A stretch of 64,000 nucleotides of DNA, from NCBI GenBank assembly GCA_042867185.1, contig JBHZQV010000022.1:10935-74934 (forward strand), written 5' to 3'. The DNA is from Xylophilus sp042867185. GTDB taxonomy: Bacteria; Pseudomonadota; Gammaproteobacteria; Burkholderiales; Burkholderiaceae_C. Positions 50,436 through 59,914 of this stretch are shown piece by piece. The notes under the pieces are model-generated. The model saw nothing but the letters and a program-made list of their open reading frames with translations, made no database searches and had not been told where the DNA came from. Numbering within the stretch: the stretch's first letter is position 1; the number at the start of each line of letters is the position of its first letter. Both the position numbers and the translations under genes were made by a program.

Positions 50436-52736
50436 TTGACCGATTCCGCACGCTCCGCGCCCCTGTCCCGGCGGCCGCACCGCAGCACACCGTCTGCCCT
50501 GCCTTCTGCCGCCGACCAGGCGCTCTTCCCGCTGGGCGCTCTGATGCTGGCGGCCTCGGTCGGCAGCTGGGCGCAGTCGGCACCGGCCGGCAACGTATCG
50601 CTCAAGCCGGTCACCGTCACCGAGAAGGCCGAGGCGCCGCAGGGCAAGGAAGCGCTGCAGACCACCAAGAGCGGCATCGGCAAGGGCAACCAGGACATCC
50701 GCGACATTCCGCAGTCGATCACCGTCGTGACCGAGAAGCTGATCGACGACATCAAGCTCGACACGCTGAAGGACGCGCTGCACTACACCGCCGGCATCAC
50801 CTTCGCCGCGACCGAGAACGGCACCGACCAGGACATCCGCCTGCGCGGCTTCCCGATCGCCAGCACCGGCGACCTGATGATCGACGGCATGCGCGACCCG
50901 TCGCAGTACGACCGCGACACCTTCAACCTCGACCGGGTCGAGGTGATGCGCGGATCGGCCTCGATGCTGTTCGGCCGCGGCTCCACCGGCGGCGTGGTCA
51001 ACCAGGTCAACAAGAAGCCGGTGCTGGCCGACCAGACCGACGTGGTCGGCACCGTGGGCACCGCGGGCTATCTGCGCACCACCGCCGACTTCAACATCCG
51101 CACCGGCGAGACCTCGGCCCTGCGGATCAACGCGATGGTCAACAAGGCCGACAACGGCGGCGCCGACATCGACAAGAACGGCATCGCGCCCAGCTTCAGC
51201 TGGGGCCTGGGCACCGCCGACGAGTTCACCGTCGGCCTGTTCCACCTGAAGAACAACAACACGCCGATGTCGGCGATCCGCTACCTCAACGGCGGCCTGG
51301 CCCCGGTGAAGCCGGGCAACTTCTACGGCACCCGCGCCGACTTCGTCGACGGCGAGGCCAACTACGTGAGCGGCGCCTGGAAGCACGTGTTCGACAACGG
51401 CGGCGAGCTGCGCAGCCAGATCCGCAGCGGCGTGTTCGAACGCGCCCAGTGGAGCACCGCCGCCGGCTTCTGCGGCGCGGCGCCCACCGCCGCCGGCGCC
51501 TGCCCCGCCGGCGCGCCGGCGGTCACCTCGCTCAACCCCAACACCTTCCTCACCCGCTCCGGCCTGACGCCGCGCAAGGACCGCTACAAGGCGACCTACG
51601 CGCAGAGCGACTACAGCAACACCTTCGACTGGTTCGGCCTGCGCCACGAGGTGCTGACCGGGGTGGACGCGGCGCACGAGGAGGCCGTCCGCTTCCAGAA
51701 CAACGGCAGCACCCTCGGCACCCGGCCGGCCACCACCATCGGCGCCCCCGACGACGGGGCCGGGCTGGTCGGCAGCCGCCTGTCGCCGCAGTGGCGCAAC
51801 TCCAGCAACTACACCGCCAAGGCCTTCGGCGTGTACGCGCAGGACCTGGTGCAGGTGGCCCCCGCCTGGAAGCTGCTGGGCGGCGTGCGCTACGACAACT
51901 TCAAGGGCGACTTCGAGCAGCTGGCCTACGCCACCGGCGCCAACGGCGCGCTGACCAACATCGCCCGCACCCGGCTGAAGGAATCGCCGTGGAGCTACCG
52001 CGGCGGCGTGCTGTTCCAGCCCTCGCCGACGCAGTCGTACCACCTCTCCTACGGCACCTCGTTCAACACCTCGGCCGACACCTACCAGTACGTCACCCCG
52101 CTGAACGCCAACACCCCGCCGGAGAAGAGCCGCAACATCGAGCTGGGGGCCAAGCTGGACTGGCTCGGCGGCAAGCTCTCGACCCGCGGCGCGATCTTCC
52201 GCACCGAGAAGTACAACGAGCGCACCACCGACGCCGACTTCGCCGGCACCGCCTACACCCTCTCGGGCAAGCGCCACACCGCCGGCCTGGAGCTGGACGT
52301 GGTCGGCCGGATCAGCGCGCAGTGGGAGGTCTACGGCTCCTACACCTGGGTGCCGGTCGCGAAGATCGACGCGGCCGGTGTCGCCGCCGGCGCGCAGGCC
52401 TCGGTCGGCCAGCGGGTGGGCCTGACGCCCAAGCAATCGGGCGCGGTGTGGGTCAGCTACCAGGCGACGCCGAAGCTGCGGCTGGCCCTGGGCGGCCACG
52501 GCGCCACCGAGAACCGGCCGCTGGCCGGCACCACCGGTGCCGCCTCCACGACCGCCCGCGTGCCCGGCTTCATGGTCGCCGACGCGATGGCCGAGTACAA
52601 GTTCACGCCCGACGTGTTCGCGCAGATCAACGTCAACAACCTGCGCAACAAGGCCTACGGCGACCAGCTGTACCCGGGCTTCACGATCCTGGGGCCGAAG
52701 CGCCAGGTGCTGGCGACTCTGGGAGTGAGGTTCTAG
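50436..52736 (+). CDS. TonB-dependent siderophore receptor
   Basis: 766 residues starting with TTG 50436; AAGAGA lies about 10 nt upstream and no ATG fits before the signal peptide. The leader ends in VGSWAQ. Plug motifs DIPQSITVVTEKLIDD, IRLRGFPIASTGDLMIDG and VEVMRGSASMLFGRGSTGG are clear; barrel, terminal LATLGVRF. It resembles catecholate-type (Fiu-like) receptors. It heads a locus with a PiuC-like dioxygenase, a PepSY protein and a cytochrome b561, the Fiu/PiuC arrangement known from iron-starved bacteria. Confidence 0.92.
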   Translation: MTDSARSAPLSRRPHRSTPSALPSAADQALFPLGALMLAASVGSWAQSAPAGNVSLKPVTVTEKAEAPQGKEALQTTKSGIGKGNQDIRDIPQSITVVTEKLIDDIKLDTLKDALHYTAGITFAATENGTDQDIRLRGFPIASTGDLMIDGMRDPSQYDRDTFNLDRVEVMRGSASMLFGRGSTGGVVNQVNKKPVLADQTDVVGTVGTAGYLRTTADFNIRTGETSALRINAMVNKADNGGADIDKNGIAPSFSWGLGTADEFTVGLFHLKNNNTPMSAIRYLNGGLAPVKPGNFYGTRADFVDGEANYVSGAWKHVFDNGGELRSQIRSGVFERAQWSTAAGFCGAAPTAAGACPAGAPAVTSLNPNTFLTRSGLTPRKDRYKATYAQSDYSNTFDWFGLRHEVLTGVDAAHEEAVRFQNNGSTLGTRPATTIGAPDDGAGLVGSRLSPQWRNSSNYTAKAFGVYAQDLVQVAPAWKLLGGVRYDNFKGDFEQLAYATGANGALTNIARTRLKESPWSYRGGVLFQPSPTQSYHLSYGTSFNTSADTYQYVTPLNANTPPEKSRNIELGAKLDWLGGKLSTRGAIFRTEKYNERTTDADFAGTAYTLSGKRHTAGLELDVVGRISAQWEVYGSYTWVPVAKIDAAGVAAGAQASVGQRVGLTPKQSGAVWVSYQATPKLRLALGGHGATENRPLAGTTGAASTTARVPGFMVADAMAEYKFTPDVFAQINVNNLRNKAYGDQLYPGFTILGPKRQVLATLGVRF

Positions 52737-52740
52737 CTCT

Positions 52741-52829
52741 CCCCCAGGCTCCGCACTTCGTGCTTCGCCTCCCCCCTCGCCGGGGGCAACACCGGTGGAC
52801 CGGCGAAGCCGGATCCACGGTGTTCCTGG
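52741..52829 (+). repeat. Post-stop structured element family A, copy F
   Basis: Starts 4 nt after the receptor stop: CCCCCAGGCTCCGC, hairpin GCACTTCGTGC, CCCCCC/GGGGGC arms, GACCGGCGAAGCCGGATCC, ending TTCCTGG. The next gene in the locus begins 50 bp further on, so full termination here would be surprising. Confidence 0.8.
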
Positions 52830-52879
52830 TGAAGGCAGGGCGTGCCGAGCGGATGTGAGTGAACGGGATAATCCTTGCC

Positions 52880-53572
52880 ATGCTGTTGCACGTACGTGAA
52901 GTCCTGACCCCGGCCGAAGTCGCGCGGGCCCGCGAGGTCCTGGCCGGGGCGCCGTGGGGCGACGGGCGGATCACCGCGGGCAGCCAGTCGGCCGAGGCCA
53001 AGAACAACGAGCAGCTGCCGGAGGATTGCGACGCGACGCGGGCGGTGCAGCAACTGCTGCTGCGCGGTCTGGAGCGGCACGCGGTGTTCTTCTCGGCCGC
53101 GCTGCCCAAGCAGATCTCGCCGCCGCTCTTCAACCGTTATGGCGGCGCGGCCAACAGCTTCGGCAACCATGTCGACAGCGCGGTGCGCTACCTGCGCAAC
53201 GGCGCGGGCCGGGTGCGCACCGACATCTCGTGCACCCTGTTCCTGTCGGAGCCGGGCGAGTACGACGGCGGCGAGCTGATGGTGGAAGACACCTTCGGCG
53301 AGCAGCGGGTGAAGCTGGCCGCCGGCGACCTGGTGCTGTACCCCGGCACCAGCGTGCACCGGGTGGAGCCGGTGACCCGCGGGCACCGCATCGCCAGCTA
53401 TTTCTGGATCCAGAGCATGGTGCGCAGCGACGAGCAGCGCCGGCTGCTGTTCGAGATGGACAACCACCTGCGCCGGCTGCGCTCGGCCGCGCATCTGGGC
53501 GAGACCGATCCGTCGGTGATCGGCCTCACCTCGACATACCACAACCTTTTGCGCATGTGGCTGGATGTATAG
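52880..53572 (+). CDS. PKHD-type Fe(II)/2-oxoglutarate hydroxylase (PiuC/YbiX)
   Basis: 230 residues from ATG 52880. MLLHVREVLTPAEV start, metal-binding HVD in FGNHVDSAVRYLR, distal His in GTSVHRVEPVTRG and 2-oxoglutarate-binding Arg in RGHRIASYFW, as in YbiX/PiuC dioxygenases. These sit next to siderophore receptors and are induced by iron starvation; the substrate is unknown, perhaps a modified siderophore. It lies downstream of the receptor, separated by repeat copy F. Confidence 0.92.
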   Translation: MLLHVREVLTPAEVARAREVLAGAPWGDGRITAGSQSAEAKNNEQLPEDCDATRAVQQLLLRGLERHAVFFSAALPKQISPPLFNRYGGAANSFGNHVDSAVRYLRNGAGRVRTDISCTLFLSEPGEYDGGELMVEDTFGEQRVKLAAGDLVLYPGTSVHRVEPVTRGHRIASYFWIQSMVRSDEQRRLLFEMDNHLRRLRSAAHLGETDPSVIGLTSTYHNLLRMWLDV

Positions 53573-53597
53573 CCGCGCCATCCAACGAAAGACAAGC

Positions 53598-53900
53598 ATG
53601 ACCAAGACATCGTTTTTTCTGGGCATCGCCGCGCTCGCGGCGGCCATGGCCTCGGGCGGCGCCGCGGCGCAGATCGTGAACCACGACACGGTGCGGTGCG
53701 CCCCGGTGCCGAAGGAAGAGATGCGGCCGCAGATGGAGCTGCAGAAAAAACTGGTGGCCGAGGGCTGGAAGGTGCGGCAGGTCAAGACCTTCAACGGCTG
53801 CTACGAGGTCTACGGCTTCAACCCGCAGGGCGAGCGGATGGAGGTGTTCTTCGACCCCAAGACCTTCGAGAAGATCGGCGAAGCCAAGCAGCCGTCGTGA
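53598..53900 (+). CDS. Periplasmic PepSY-domain protein
   Basis: 100 residues. Signal peptide MTKTSFFLGIAALAAAM...AAAQ, then a single PepSY domain (ELQKKLVAEGWKVRQVKTFN, YEVYGFNPQGERMEVFFDP, TFEKIGEA). Such small PepSY proteins are usually encoded with a cytochrome b561, as here: the next gene overlaps its stop (GTGA). A role in periplasmic electron transfer or iron reduction is inferred. Confidence 0.87.
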   Translation: MTKTSFFLGIAALAAAMASGGAAAQIVNHDTVRCAPVPKEEMRPQMELQKKLVAEGWKVRQVKTFNGCYEVYGFNPQGERMEVFFDPKTFEKIGEAKQPS

Positions 53901-54469
53901 GCGACCCGCGCCCGACACCGTCGCCCGCCCCGGCGGTGCGGGTCTGGGACCTGCCGGTGCGGCTGCTGCACATCCTGCTGGCGGCATCGGTCGCGGGCGC
54001 CTGGCTGACCGGCGAGGAAACGCTGCGCTGGCACGAGGCCGCCGGCTGGGCCGGACTGGCGGCGGTGGCGGCGCGGCTGGCGTGGGGCGCGCGGGGCGGC
54101 CGCTTCGCCCGCTTCGGCGCCTTCGTCCGCAGCCCGGCCGCGACGGCGCGCTACGCCGCGCAGGTGCTGCGCGGCACCGCGCCCCGCTACCTGGGCCACA
54201 ACCCGCTCGGCGGCTGGATGGCCGTCGCGCTGCTGGCCACCGTGGCCGCCACCGGCCTCACCGGCTGGCTCTACACCACCGACGCGTTCTGGGGCATGGC
54301 CTGGCTCGATGGGCTGCACCGCGCGCTGGCCTGGGCGGTGCTGGCGCTGGTCGGGCTGCATCTGGCCGGCGTGGCGTTCACCGGCTGGCACCAGCGCGAG
54401 AACCTGGTCGCGGCGATGGTGCACGGACGCAAGCGCGGCGGCGGCGCGGTGGACGAGGAAGGGCGGTAG
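53897..54469 (+). CDS. Cytochrome b561 family protein
   Basis: 190 residues from GTG 53897, overlapping the PepSY stop. Four TM helices with paired histidines suited to two b-hemes: VWDLPVRLLHILL, RWHEAAGW, LDGLHRALAWAVL and LVGLHLAGVAF. A cytoplasmic basic tail follows. Probably passes electrons across the inner membrane to reduce ferric iron or a periplasmic partner for the iron locus. It is the last gene of the locus. Confidence 0.9.
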   Translation: MSDPRPTPSPAPAVRVWDLPVRLLHILLAASVAGAWLTGEETLRWHEAAGWAGLAAVAARLAWGARGGRFARFGAFVRSPAATARYAAQVLRGTAPRYLGHNPLGGWMAVALLATVAATGLTGWLYTTDAFWGMAWLDGLHRALAWAVLALVGLHLAGVAFTGWHQRENLVAAMVHGRKRGGGAVDEEGR

Positions 54470-54547
54470 CGAGAACCGCAGTGGGGCGATCCGGTCGTGA
54501 CGGCGAGCTGCCGGGGAAGGCCGGGAGCAGCGGTCCCCAGCGGATCG

Positions 54548-54654
54548 TTGCATCAAAATCGATAGCAGGTAGCCGGCGTGCAGCAAGCCTTCCAGGCACA
54601 TAAGACACCAAAAACCGCCCCACACGCCGACCATCAGCTACAAATTTCGTAGCG
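54548..54654. repeat. Inverted pair of family B repeats (copies 5 and 6)
   Basis: ATCGATAGCAGGTAGCCGGCG (shown in full only to show orientation: ATCGATAGC then AGGTAGCCGGCG) runs rightward from 54548. GCTACGAAATTTGTAGC, then TGATGGTCGGCGTG, runs leftward from 54654. The two lie tail to tail in the gap between the convergent cytochrome b561 gene and the hypothetical gene at 54703. Confidence 0.55.
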
Positions 54655-54702
54655 CCAAATGCGGGCCGCGGATCGTCCGTACCGATGCCACCCGTGTGCC
54701 GG

Positions 54703-55140
54703 CTAGCCGAGCCCGCTCTGCGGCGGCGCCCCCGCCCCCTCGCCCCCGAACAACCCGCCGTCGTCCAGCAGGTCGAAGGCGATCTGCGGCCGGCGCTCCA
54801 GGCTCTTGCGGATCGCGGCGGGAATGTTCTGCCGCGTCTTCTTGCACAGGCCCGGCTGCTCCAGCACGAGGATCGCGATGCCGCGCAGGCTGCGCACTTC
54901 GTTCGGGCTGAAGCTGATCCGCAGCCGCAGGCCGAGTTGCGCGGCCATGCGGGCCTCGATGCGCCGCAGCTCGTCCAGGCTCTGCAGGTTCTCCAGCCGC
55001 TCCAGCAGGCGGCGCTCTTCCTCGCGCGTCAGCCGCAGCACCCGCAGGTCGGCGCCCGGCGCGGCCAGCAGCGCCTCCCGGTCGCAGACGCAGGCGCCGG
55101 GCGGGCATTCGGTACGGATCGGAAGGGGTATGGGCTGCAT
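54703..55140 (-). CDS. Conserved-looking hypothetical protein
   Basis: 145 residues, MQPIPLPIRTECPPGACVCD start. An N-terminal Cys cluster (CPPGACVCDRE) comes before a helical, charged middle (LTREEERRLLERLENLQSLD, then ELRRIEARMAAQLGLRLRIS) and a C-terminal part SLERRPQIAFDLLDDGGLFG. No signal peptide or TM. The Cys pattern might bind a metal. I do not recognise a family with a known role. It is transcribed toward the cytochrome b561 gene and divergent from the GMC oxidoreductase (159 bp between starts). Confidence 0.7.
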   Translation of the reverse strand: MQPIPLPIRTECPPGACVCDREALLAAPGADLRVLRLTREEERRLLERLENLQSLDELRRIEARMAAQLGLRLRISFSPNEVRSLRGIAILVLEQPGLCKKTRQNIPAAIRKSLERRPQIAFDLLDDGGLFGGEGAGAPPQSGLG

Positions 55141-55299
55141 CGTCGGCGGCAAGGGACTGCAGGGTAACGCGGCGGACGGGCGGACGCCGTGCAGTTTGCC
55201 GGGCCGCCGTGCAAAAAATTCACTGGCGCGCTTGCCACAGCGTGGCCACACTCGTATGCGACAGCAGCGCAACCCCATAACGACAGAGACACACGACCC

Positions 55300-56970
55300 A
55301 TGGCAGAGCCCCATTTCGACTACCTGGTCATCGGCGGCGGCACCGCCGGCGCCCTGATGGCCAACCGCCTCTCGGCCGACACCCGCAAGCGGGTGCTGCT
55401 GGTCGAGGCCGGCCCGCGCGACGACTACCACTGGATCCACATCCCGGTCGGCTACCTCTACTGCATCGGCAACCCGCGCACCGACTGGCTCTACAACACC
55501 GAGCCCGATCCGGGCCTGAACGGCCGGGTGCTGCGCTATCCGCGCGGCAAGACCTTGGGCGGCAGCAGCAGCATCAACGGCATGATCTACATGCGCGGCC
55601 AGGCGCGCGACTACGACGGCTGGGCCGCCACCACCGGCGACGGCACCTGGCGCTGGGACAACGTGCTGCCCGCGTTCCGCCAGCACGAGGACCACTACAT
55701 GGCCGGCACGCCGGGGCTGGATGCCGACTTCGCCCGCTACCACGGCGGCGGCGGTGAATGGCGGGTCGAGAAGCAGCGTCTGCGCTGGGACATCCTCGAC
55801 GCCTTCGCGCAGGCGGCGCAGCAGGCGGGCGTGCCCCACTCCACCGACTTCAACCGCGGCGACAACGAGGGCGTGGGCTACTTCCAGGTCAACCAGAAGA
55901 ACGGTTTTCGCTGGAACACCGCCAGGGCGTTTCTGCGGCCCACCTGCTACGGCCGGCCCAACTTCGAGCTCTGGACCGGCGCGCAGGTGATGCGCCTGAC
56001 CTTCGCGCCGCAGCCCGGCGGCGGCCAGCGCTGCACCGGCGCCGAGGTGTGGAACGGCACCGAGCGCATCACCGTCACCGCCGGCACCGAGGTGCTGCTG
56101 TGCGCCGGCAGCATCGGCTCGCCGCAGATCCTGCAGCTCTCGGGCATCGGGCCGGCCGACCTGCTGGCGCAGCACCGCATCCCGGTGGTGGCCGACCTGC
56201 CCGGCGTGGGCGCCAACCTGCAGGACCACCTGCAGATCCGCGCGGTCTACAAGATCGCCGGCGCGCCCACCCTCAACGTGCTGGCCTCGACCGCCTGGGG
56301 CAAGGCGAAGATCGGGCTGCAGTATCTGCTGTCGCGCAGCGGGCCGATGAGCATGGCGCCGTCGCAATTGGGGGCCTTCACCCGCAGCGATCCGGCCCAG
56401 CCCTGGCCCAACATCGAGTACCACGTGCAGCCCCTGTCGCTCGATGCCTTCGGCGATCCGCTGCACGCGTTCCCGGCCTTCACCGCCAGCGTCTGCAACC
56501 TCAACCCGACGAGCCGCGGCACGGTGCGGATCAAGAGCGCCGGCTTCCAGGACGCACCGGCGGTGGCGCCGCGCTACTTGGCCACCGCCGAAGACCGCCA
56601 GGTGGCGGCCGACTCGCTGCGGGTCACCCGCCGCATCGTCGCCCAGCCGGCGCTGGCCGCCTACCGGCCCGAGGAGTACAGGCCCGGCCCGCAGTACCAG
56701 ACCGACGAGGACCTGGCCCGCCTGGCGGGCGACATCGCCACCACCATCTTCCACCCGGTCGGCACCACCCGGATGGGCGCCGACGGCGATCCGATGGCGG
56801 TGCTGGACGCGCGGATGCGGGTGCGCGACGGCCGCGGCGGCCTGATCGCCGGCCTGCGGGTGGTCGATGCCGGCGCGATGCCCACGATCACCAGCGGCAA
56901 CACCAACAGCCCGACGCTGATGATGGCCGAGAAGGCCGCCGCCTGGGTGCGGGCCGATGCGGGGGATTGA
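55300..56970 (+). CDS. GMC family FAD-dependent alcohol/choline dehydrogenase
   Basis: 556 residues. FAD Rossmann motif YLVIGGGTAGALMANRLS, GMC signature 1 (GKTLGGSSSINGMIYMRGQ), signature 2 (GSIGSPQILQLSGIGP) and the catalytic His region TTIFHPVGTTRMG with VVDAGAMPTITSGNTNSP. The family oxidises choline, aliphatic or aromatic alcohols or sugars. No betaine-aldehyde dehydrogenase or betI gene is adjacent, so choline is not specifically supported. Cytoplasmic, no signal peptide. Confidence 0.92.
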   Translation: MAEPHFDYLVIGGGTAGALMANRLSADTRKRVLLVEAGPRDDYHWIHIPVGYLYCIGNPRTDWLYNTEPDPGLNGRVLRYPRGKTLGGSSSINGMIYMRGQARDYDGWAATTGDGTWRWDNVLPAFRQHEDHYMAGTPGLDADFARYHGGGGEWRVEKQRLRWDILDAFAQAAQQAGVPHSTDFNRGDNEGVGYFQVNQKNGFRWNTARAFLRPTCYGRPNFELWTGAQVMRLTFAPQPGGGQRCTGAEVWNGTERITVTAGTEVLLCAGSIGSPQILQLSGIGPADLLAQHRIPVVADLPGVGANLQDHLQIRAVYKIAGAPTLNVLASTAWGKAKIGLQYLLSRSGPMSMAPSQLGAFTRSDPAQPWPNIEYHVQPLSLDAFGDPLHAFPAFTASVCNLNPTSRGTVRIKSAGFQDAPAVAPRYLATAEDRQVAADSLRVTRRIVAQPALAAYRPEEYRPGPQYQTDEDLARLAGDIATTIFHPVGTTRMGADGDPMAVLDARMRVRDGRGGLIAGLRVVDAGAMPTITSGNTNSPTLMMAEKAAAWVRADAGD

Positions 56971-57015
56971 GGCCGGCGTGCCGGCCGCCGCCGGGGCGCG
57001 GCCAGGCGCAGAGGA

Positions 57016-58002
57016 CTATGCCGCCCTGCGCAGCGGAACGGCCAAGTAGGCCAGGCGCTTCAACTCCTTGCGGCCCAGCGCCACGTTGTGCAGCACGATG
57101 CCGCAGACGAAGGAAATGAACGCGCTGACCGCGGTGCCCATCGCGACCACGGCGGTCGGGAAGCGCGGCACGGCGCCGGTCTGGAGGTAGGTGGCGACGA
57201 GCGGCACCGTAAGGACCGTGGCGGCCAGCACCAGCAGCAGGGCGAGCAGGCCGAAGAAGGCCATCGGCCTCTCGCTGGTGAACAGGCGGACGATGGTGCG
57301 CATGATCCGCAGGCCGTCGCGGTAGGTGGAGAGTTTGCTGGCCGTGCCCTCGGCGCGGGAGCCGTAGGACACCGGTATCTCCATGTACGGCATCCGCAGC
57401 TCCAGCGCGTGCACCGTCAGCTCGGTCTCGGTCTCGAAGCCGTGCGCCATCGCGGGGAACGACTTGGCATAACGCCGCGAGAAGACCCGGTGGCCCGACA
57501 GCATGTCGGTGAACCGGCCGCCGAAGATCGCCGCGACCGCGCCGGTCAGCATGCGGTTGCCGAGCCGGTGACCGGGCCGGTAGTTCGCGTTGCTGCCGTC
57601 GTCCACCCGCGCACCCACCACCATGTCGCAGCCGCCCTGCCACACGCCGTCGATCATCTCGCGGATGGTGGAAACGTCGTAGGTCGCGTCGCCGTCGGTC
57701 ATCACGTAGATGTCGGCCTCGACGTCGGCGAACATGCGGCGCACCACGTTGCCCTTGCCGCGCAGCGCCACCCGGTGCACGGTGGCGCCATGGGCCGCGG
57801 CCTCGGCGGCGGTGCCGTCGGTGGAGGCGTTGTCGAAGACGTGGATCGCCGCCTCGGGCAGGGCCCGCCGGAACTGGTCGACGACGGTGCCGATGCCGCC
57901 GGCTTCGTTGAAACACGGCAGGATGACGGCGATCGCAGGCGTGATCGCACCCGGTCCGGTGGGCATCGGCATGGAAGCCGGTACGAAGGAATCAGCGCGC
58001 AT
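57016..58002 (-). CDS. Family 2 glycosyltransferase with C-terminal TM pair (DPM-like)
   Basis: 328 residues from ATG 58002. GT-A fold domain with AVILPCFNEAGGIGTVVDQF, nucleotide-sugar/metal-binding YVMTDGDATYD and later RVFSRRYAKSFP. Two C-terminal TM helices (FFGLLALLLVLAATVLTVP, ALISFVCGIVLHNVAL-type) follow, as in dolichol/polyprenyl-phosphate glycosyltransferases. It probably loads a sugar on undecaprenyl phosphate for surface glycans. The start lacks an obvious ribosome site; ATG 57972 is an alternative. Confidence 0.87.
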   Translation of the reverse strand: MRADSFVPASMPMPTGPGAITPAIAVILPCFNEAGGIGTVVDQFRRALPEAAIHVFDNASTDGTAAEAAAHGATVHRVALRGKGNVVRRMFADVEADIYVMTDGDATYDVSTIREMIDGVWQGGCDMVVGARVDDGSNANYRPGHRLGNRMLTGAVAAIFGGRFTDMLSGHRVFSRRYAKSFPAMAHGFETETELTVHALELRMPYMEIPVSYGSRAEGTASKLSTYRDGLRIMRTIVRLFTSERPMAFFGLLALLLVLAATVLTVPLVATYLQTGAVPRFPTAVVAMGTAVSAFISFVCGIVLHNVALGRKELKRLAYLAVPLRRAA

Positions 58003-58232
58003 GGAAGGAGAAGGTCTGGAAATGCATGGGTGCTCGGGTCGCCGCAGGGCCGCCCGATCGAGAGCTCCCGTTCTATGACACGGCGGTCGAGCGCCCACCG
58101 CGCGATTTTGAGAGATTGTGCAGAGATACGCGCCGCAGGCCGCCAGGCTGCGTTCACCGACCGACCGCCCGCCACGTCACGCCCGCGTCATGCCCGGCGC
58201 GCATCGTATCGGCAATTCCATCCGCTACCGCC

Positions 58233-59627
58233 ATGCACGCACATCCCCCGCGCTCGCTCTCCTCCCTGGTCCGCATCCTGGCCGTCACCGCCGCCGCCTG
58301 GTCCGTCCAGGCGCACGCCCAGCCCGCTGCCGCGCCCGCCTCTACCGCCACGCTCGCCGGCCACGCGGTGCTGCCCGCCAACAGCATGGTCGCCGCACCG
58401 AAGGATGCGCCGGCCGACCTGCAGACCAGCGGCAAGTTCACCACCGGCAAGCGGGTCGAGCAGGTTGGCAGCGTCGAGGGCGATTCCTACGGCCGCAAGA
58501 CCGGCGTGTCGCTGCCTTTCCAGGGCCAGCCGCTGCAGGGCCATTCCGGCATCAAGCGCATGGCCGACGGCAGCTTCTGGGTGCTGACCGACAACGGCGC
58601 CGGCGCCAAGGCCAATTCGCCCGATTTCATGCTGTACCTCAACCATTACGCGATGGATTTCCAGGCCGGCACGATCCAGCGGCTGCACACCGTCTTCCTG
58701 CGCGACCCCGACAAGAAGGTGCCGTTCCGCATCGTCCAGGAAGGCACCGCGCAGCGCTACCTGACCGGCAGCGACTTCGATCCCGAGAGCTTCCAGTTCG
58801 CCGGCGGCGCACTCTGGATCGGCGACGAGTTCGGCCCGTACCTGCTCAAGGCCGACCTGCAGGGCAAGGTGCTGGCGGTGTTCGACACGCTGGTCGACGG
58901 CAAGCCGATCCGCTCGCCCGACCATCCGGCGGTGACCACGCTCGGTGCGCCGGACGCGACGCCCGCGCTGTCCAACCGCTTCGACATCAAGCGCAGCAAG
59001 GGCTTCGAAGGCATGGCCGCCTCGCCCGACGGCGGCAGGCTGTATGCGCTGCTCGAAGGCCCGGTCTGGAACGCCGAAGCCAAGGACTACGAACGCATCG
59101 ACGGCAAGGAAGTCCTGCGGGTGCTGGAGTTCGACACCCGCGCAGGCCAGTGGACCGGCAGGTCGTGGAAGTACCCGCTGGAAGCCAATGGCAACGCGAT
59201 CGGCGACTTCAACATGGTCGACGCCACCACCAGCCTGGTCATCGAGCGCGACAACGGCGAAGGCACCGCCGACCGTGCCTGCCCCGCCGGCGAAAAGCGC
59301 ACGGATTGTTTTCACGACATCGCGAAATTCAAGCGCGTCTACAAGATCGAGATGACCGACGCCAACGTGGGCAGTGCGGTGCGCAAGATCGGCTACATCG
59401 ACCTGCTGAATATCCAGGACCCGCAGAAGCGCGCCCGCAAGCCGCTCAACGACGGCGTGCTGAAGTTCCCGTTCTTCACCATCGAGAACGTCGACGTGGT
59501 CGATGCGACCCACATCGTCGTCGGCAACGACAACAACCTGCCGTTCTCCACCAGCCGCGAGCCCAACAAGGCCGACGACAACGAGATGGTGCTGCTGGAA
59601 GTGGGCGAATTCCTGCGGGCGAAGTGA
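58233..59627 (+). CDS. Esterase-like activity of phytase family protein, exported
   Basis: 464 residues. Signal peptide ending SVQAHAQ. The rest matches phytase-like esterase (DUF4424-unrelated, beta-propeller-type) proteins: GHSGIKRMADGSFWVLTDNG, WIGDEFGPYLLKADLQG, SKGFEGMAASPDGGRLYALLE, ERDNGEG and the end NDNNLPFSTSREPNKADDNE. The family is periplasmic or secreted; an esterase or phosphatase activity has been proposed for it but the substrate here is unknown. Monocistronic. Confidence 0.85.
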   Translation: MHAHPPRSLSSLVRILAVTAAAWSVQAHAQPAAAPASTATLAGHAVLPANSMVAAPKDAPADLQTSGKFTTGKRVEQVGSVEGDSYGRKTGVSLPFQGQPLQGHSGIKRMADGSFWVLTDNGAGAKANSPDFMLYLNHYAMDFQAGTIQRLHTVFLRDPDKKVPFRIVQEGTAQRYLTGSDFDPESFQFAGGALWIGDEFGPYLLKADLQGKVLAVFDTLVDGKPIRSPDHPAVTTLGAPDATPALSNRFDIKRSKGFEGMAASPDGGRLYALLEGPVWNAEAKDYERIDGKEVLRVLEFDTRAGQWTGRSWKYPLEANGNAIGDFNMVDATTSLVIERDNGEGTADRACPAGEKRTDCFHDIAKFKRVYKIEMTDANVGSAVRKIGYIDLLNIQDPQKRARKPLNDGVLKFPFFTIENVDVVDATHIVVGNDNNLPFSTSREPNKADDNEMVLLEVGEFLRAK

Positions 59628-59746
59628 AGCGGGCGCCGCCACGCTGTCACTGCGGGCACCGACAGGATTGCGGGTAGGTCGCTTCCTCGGTCGATGCAGC
59701 GCCCCGTCCCACCCGCGGCGGCACGGCCGGCCGCCATGGTTGCGAC

Positions 59747-59914
59747 ATGACCGATCCACGCAATGTCGCGCACGACAAAAAAGTGCAGCAGGAAAAGAAG
59801 AACCACGGCGAAGAGATCGCACCCGGTGCGATCCATGCGCCGCAGCCCGGCCAGAAGCCGGCGCTGCACCATGACGAAGCGGTGGAAGACGCCGACAAGG
59901 ACGACGCGAAGTAG
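59747..59914 (+). CDS. Small charged hypothetical protein
   Basis: 55 residues, MTDPRNVAHDKKVQQEKKNH start, ending DADKDDAK. Very hydrophilic, Lys/Asp/Glu/His-rich and probably disordered, no signal or TM segment. A plausible start (ATG 59747) and Comamonadaceae-like composition support a real gene. Function unknown. Confidence 0.6.
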   Translation: MTDPRNVAHDKKVQQEKKNHGEEIAPGAIHAPQPGQKPALHHDEAVEDADKDDAK

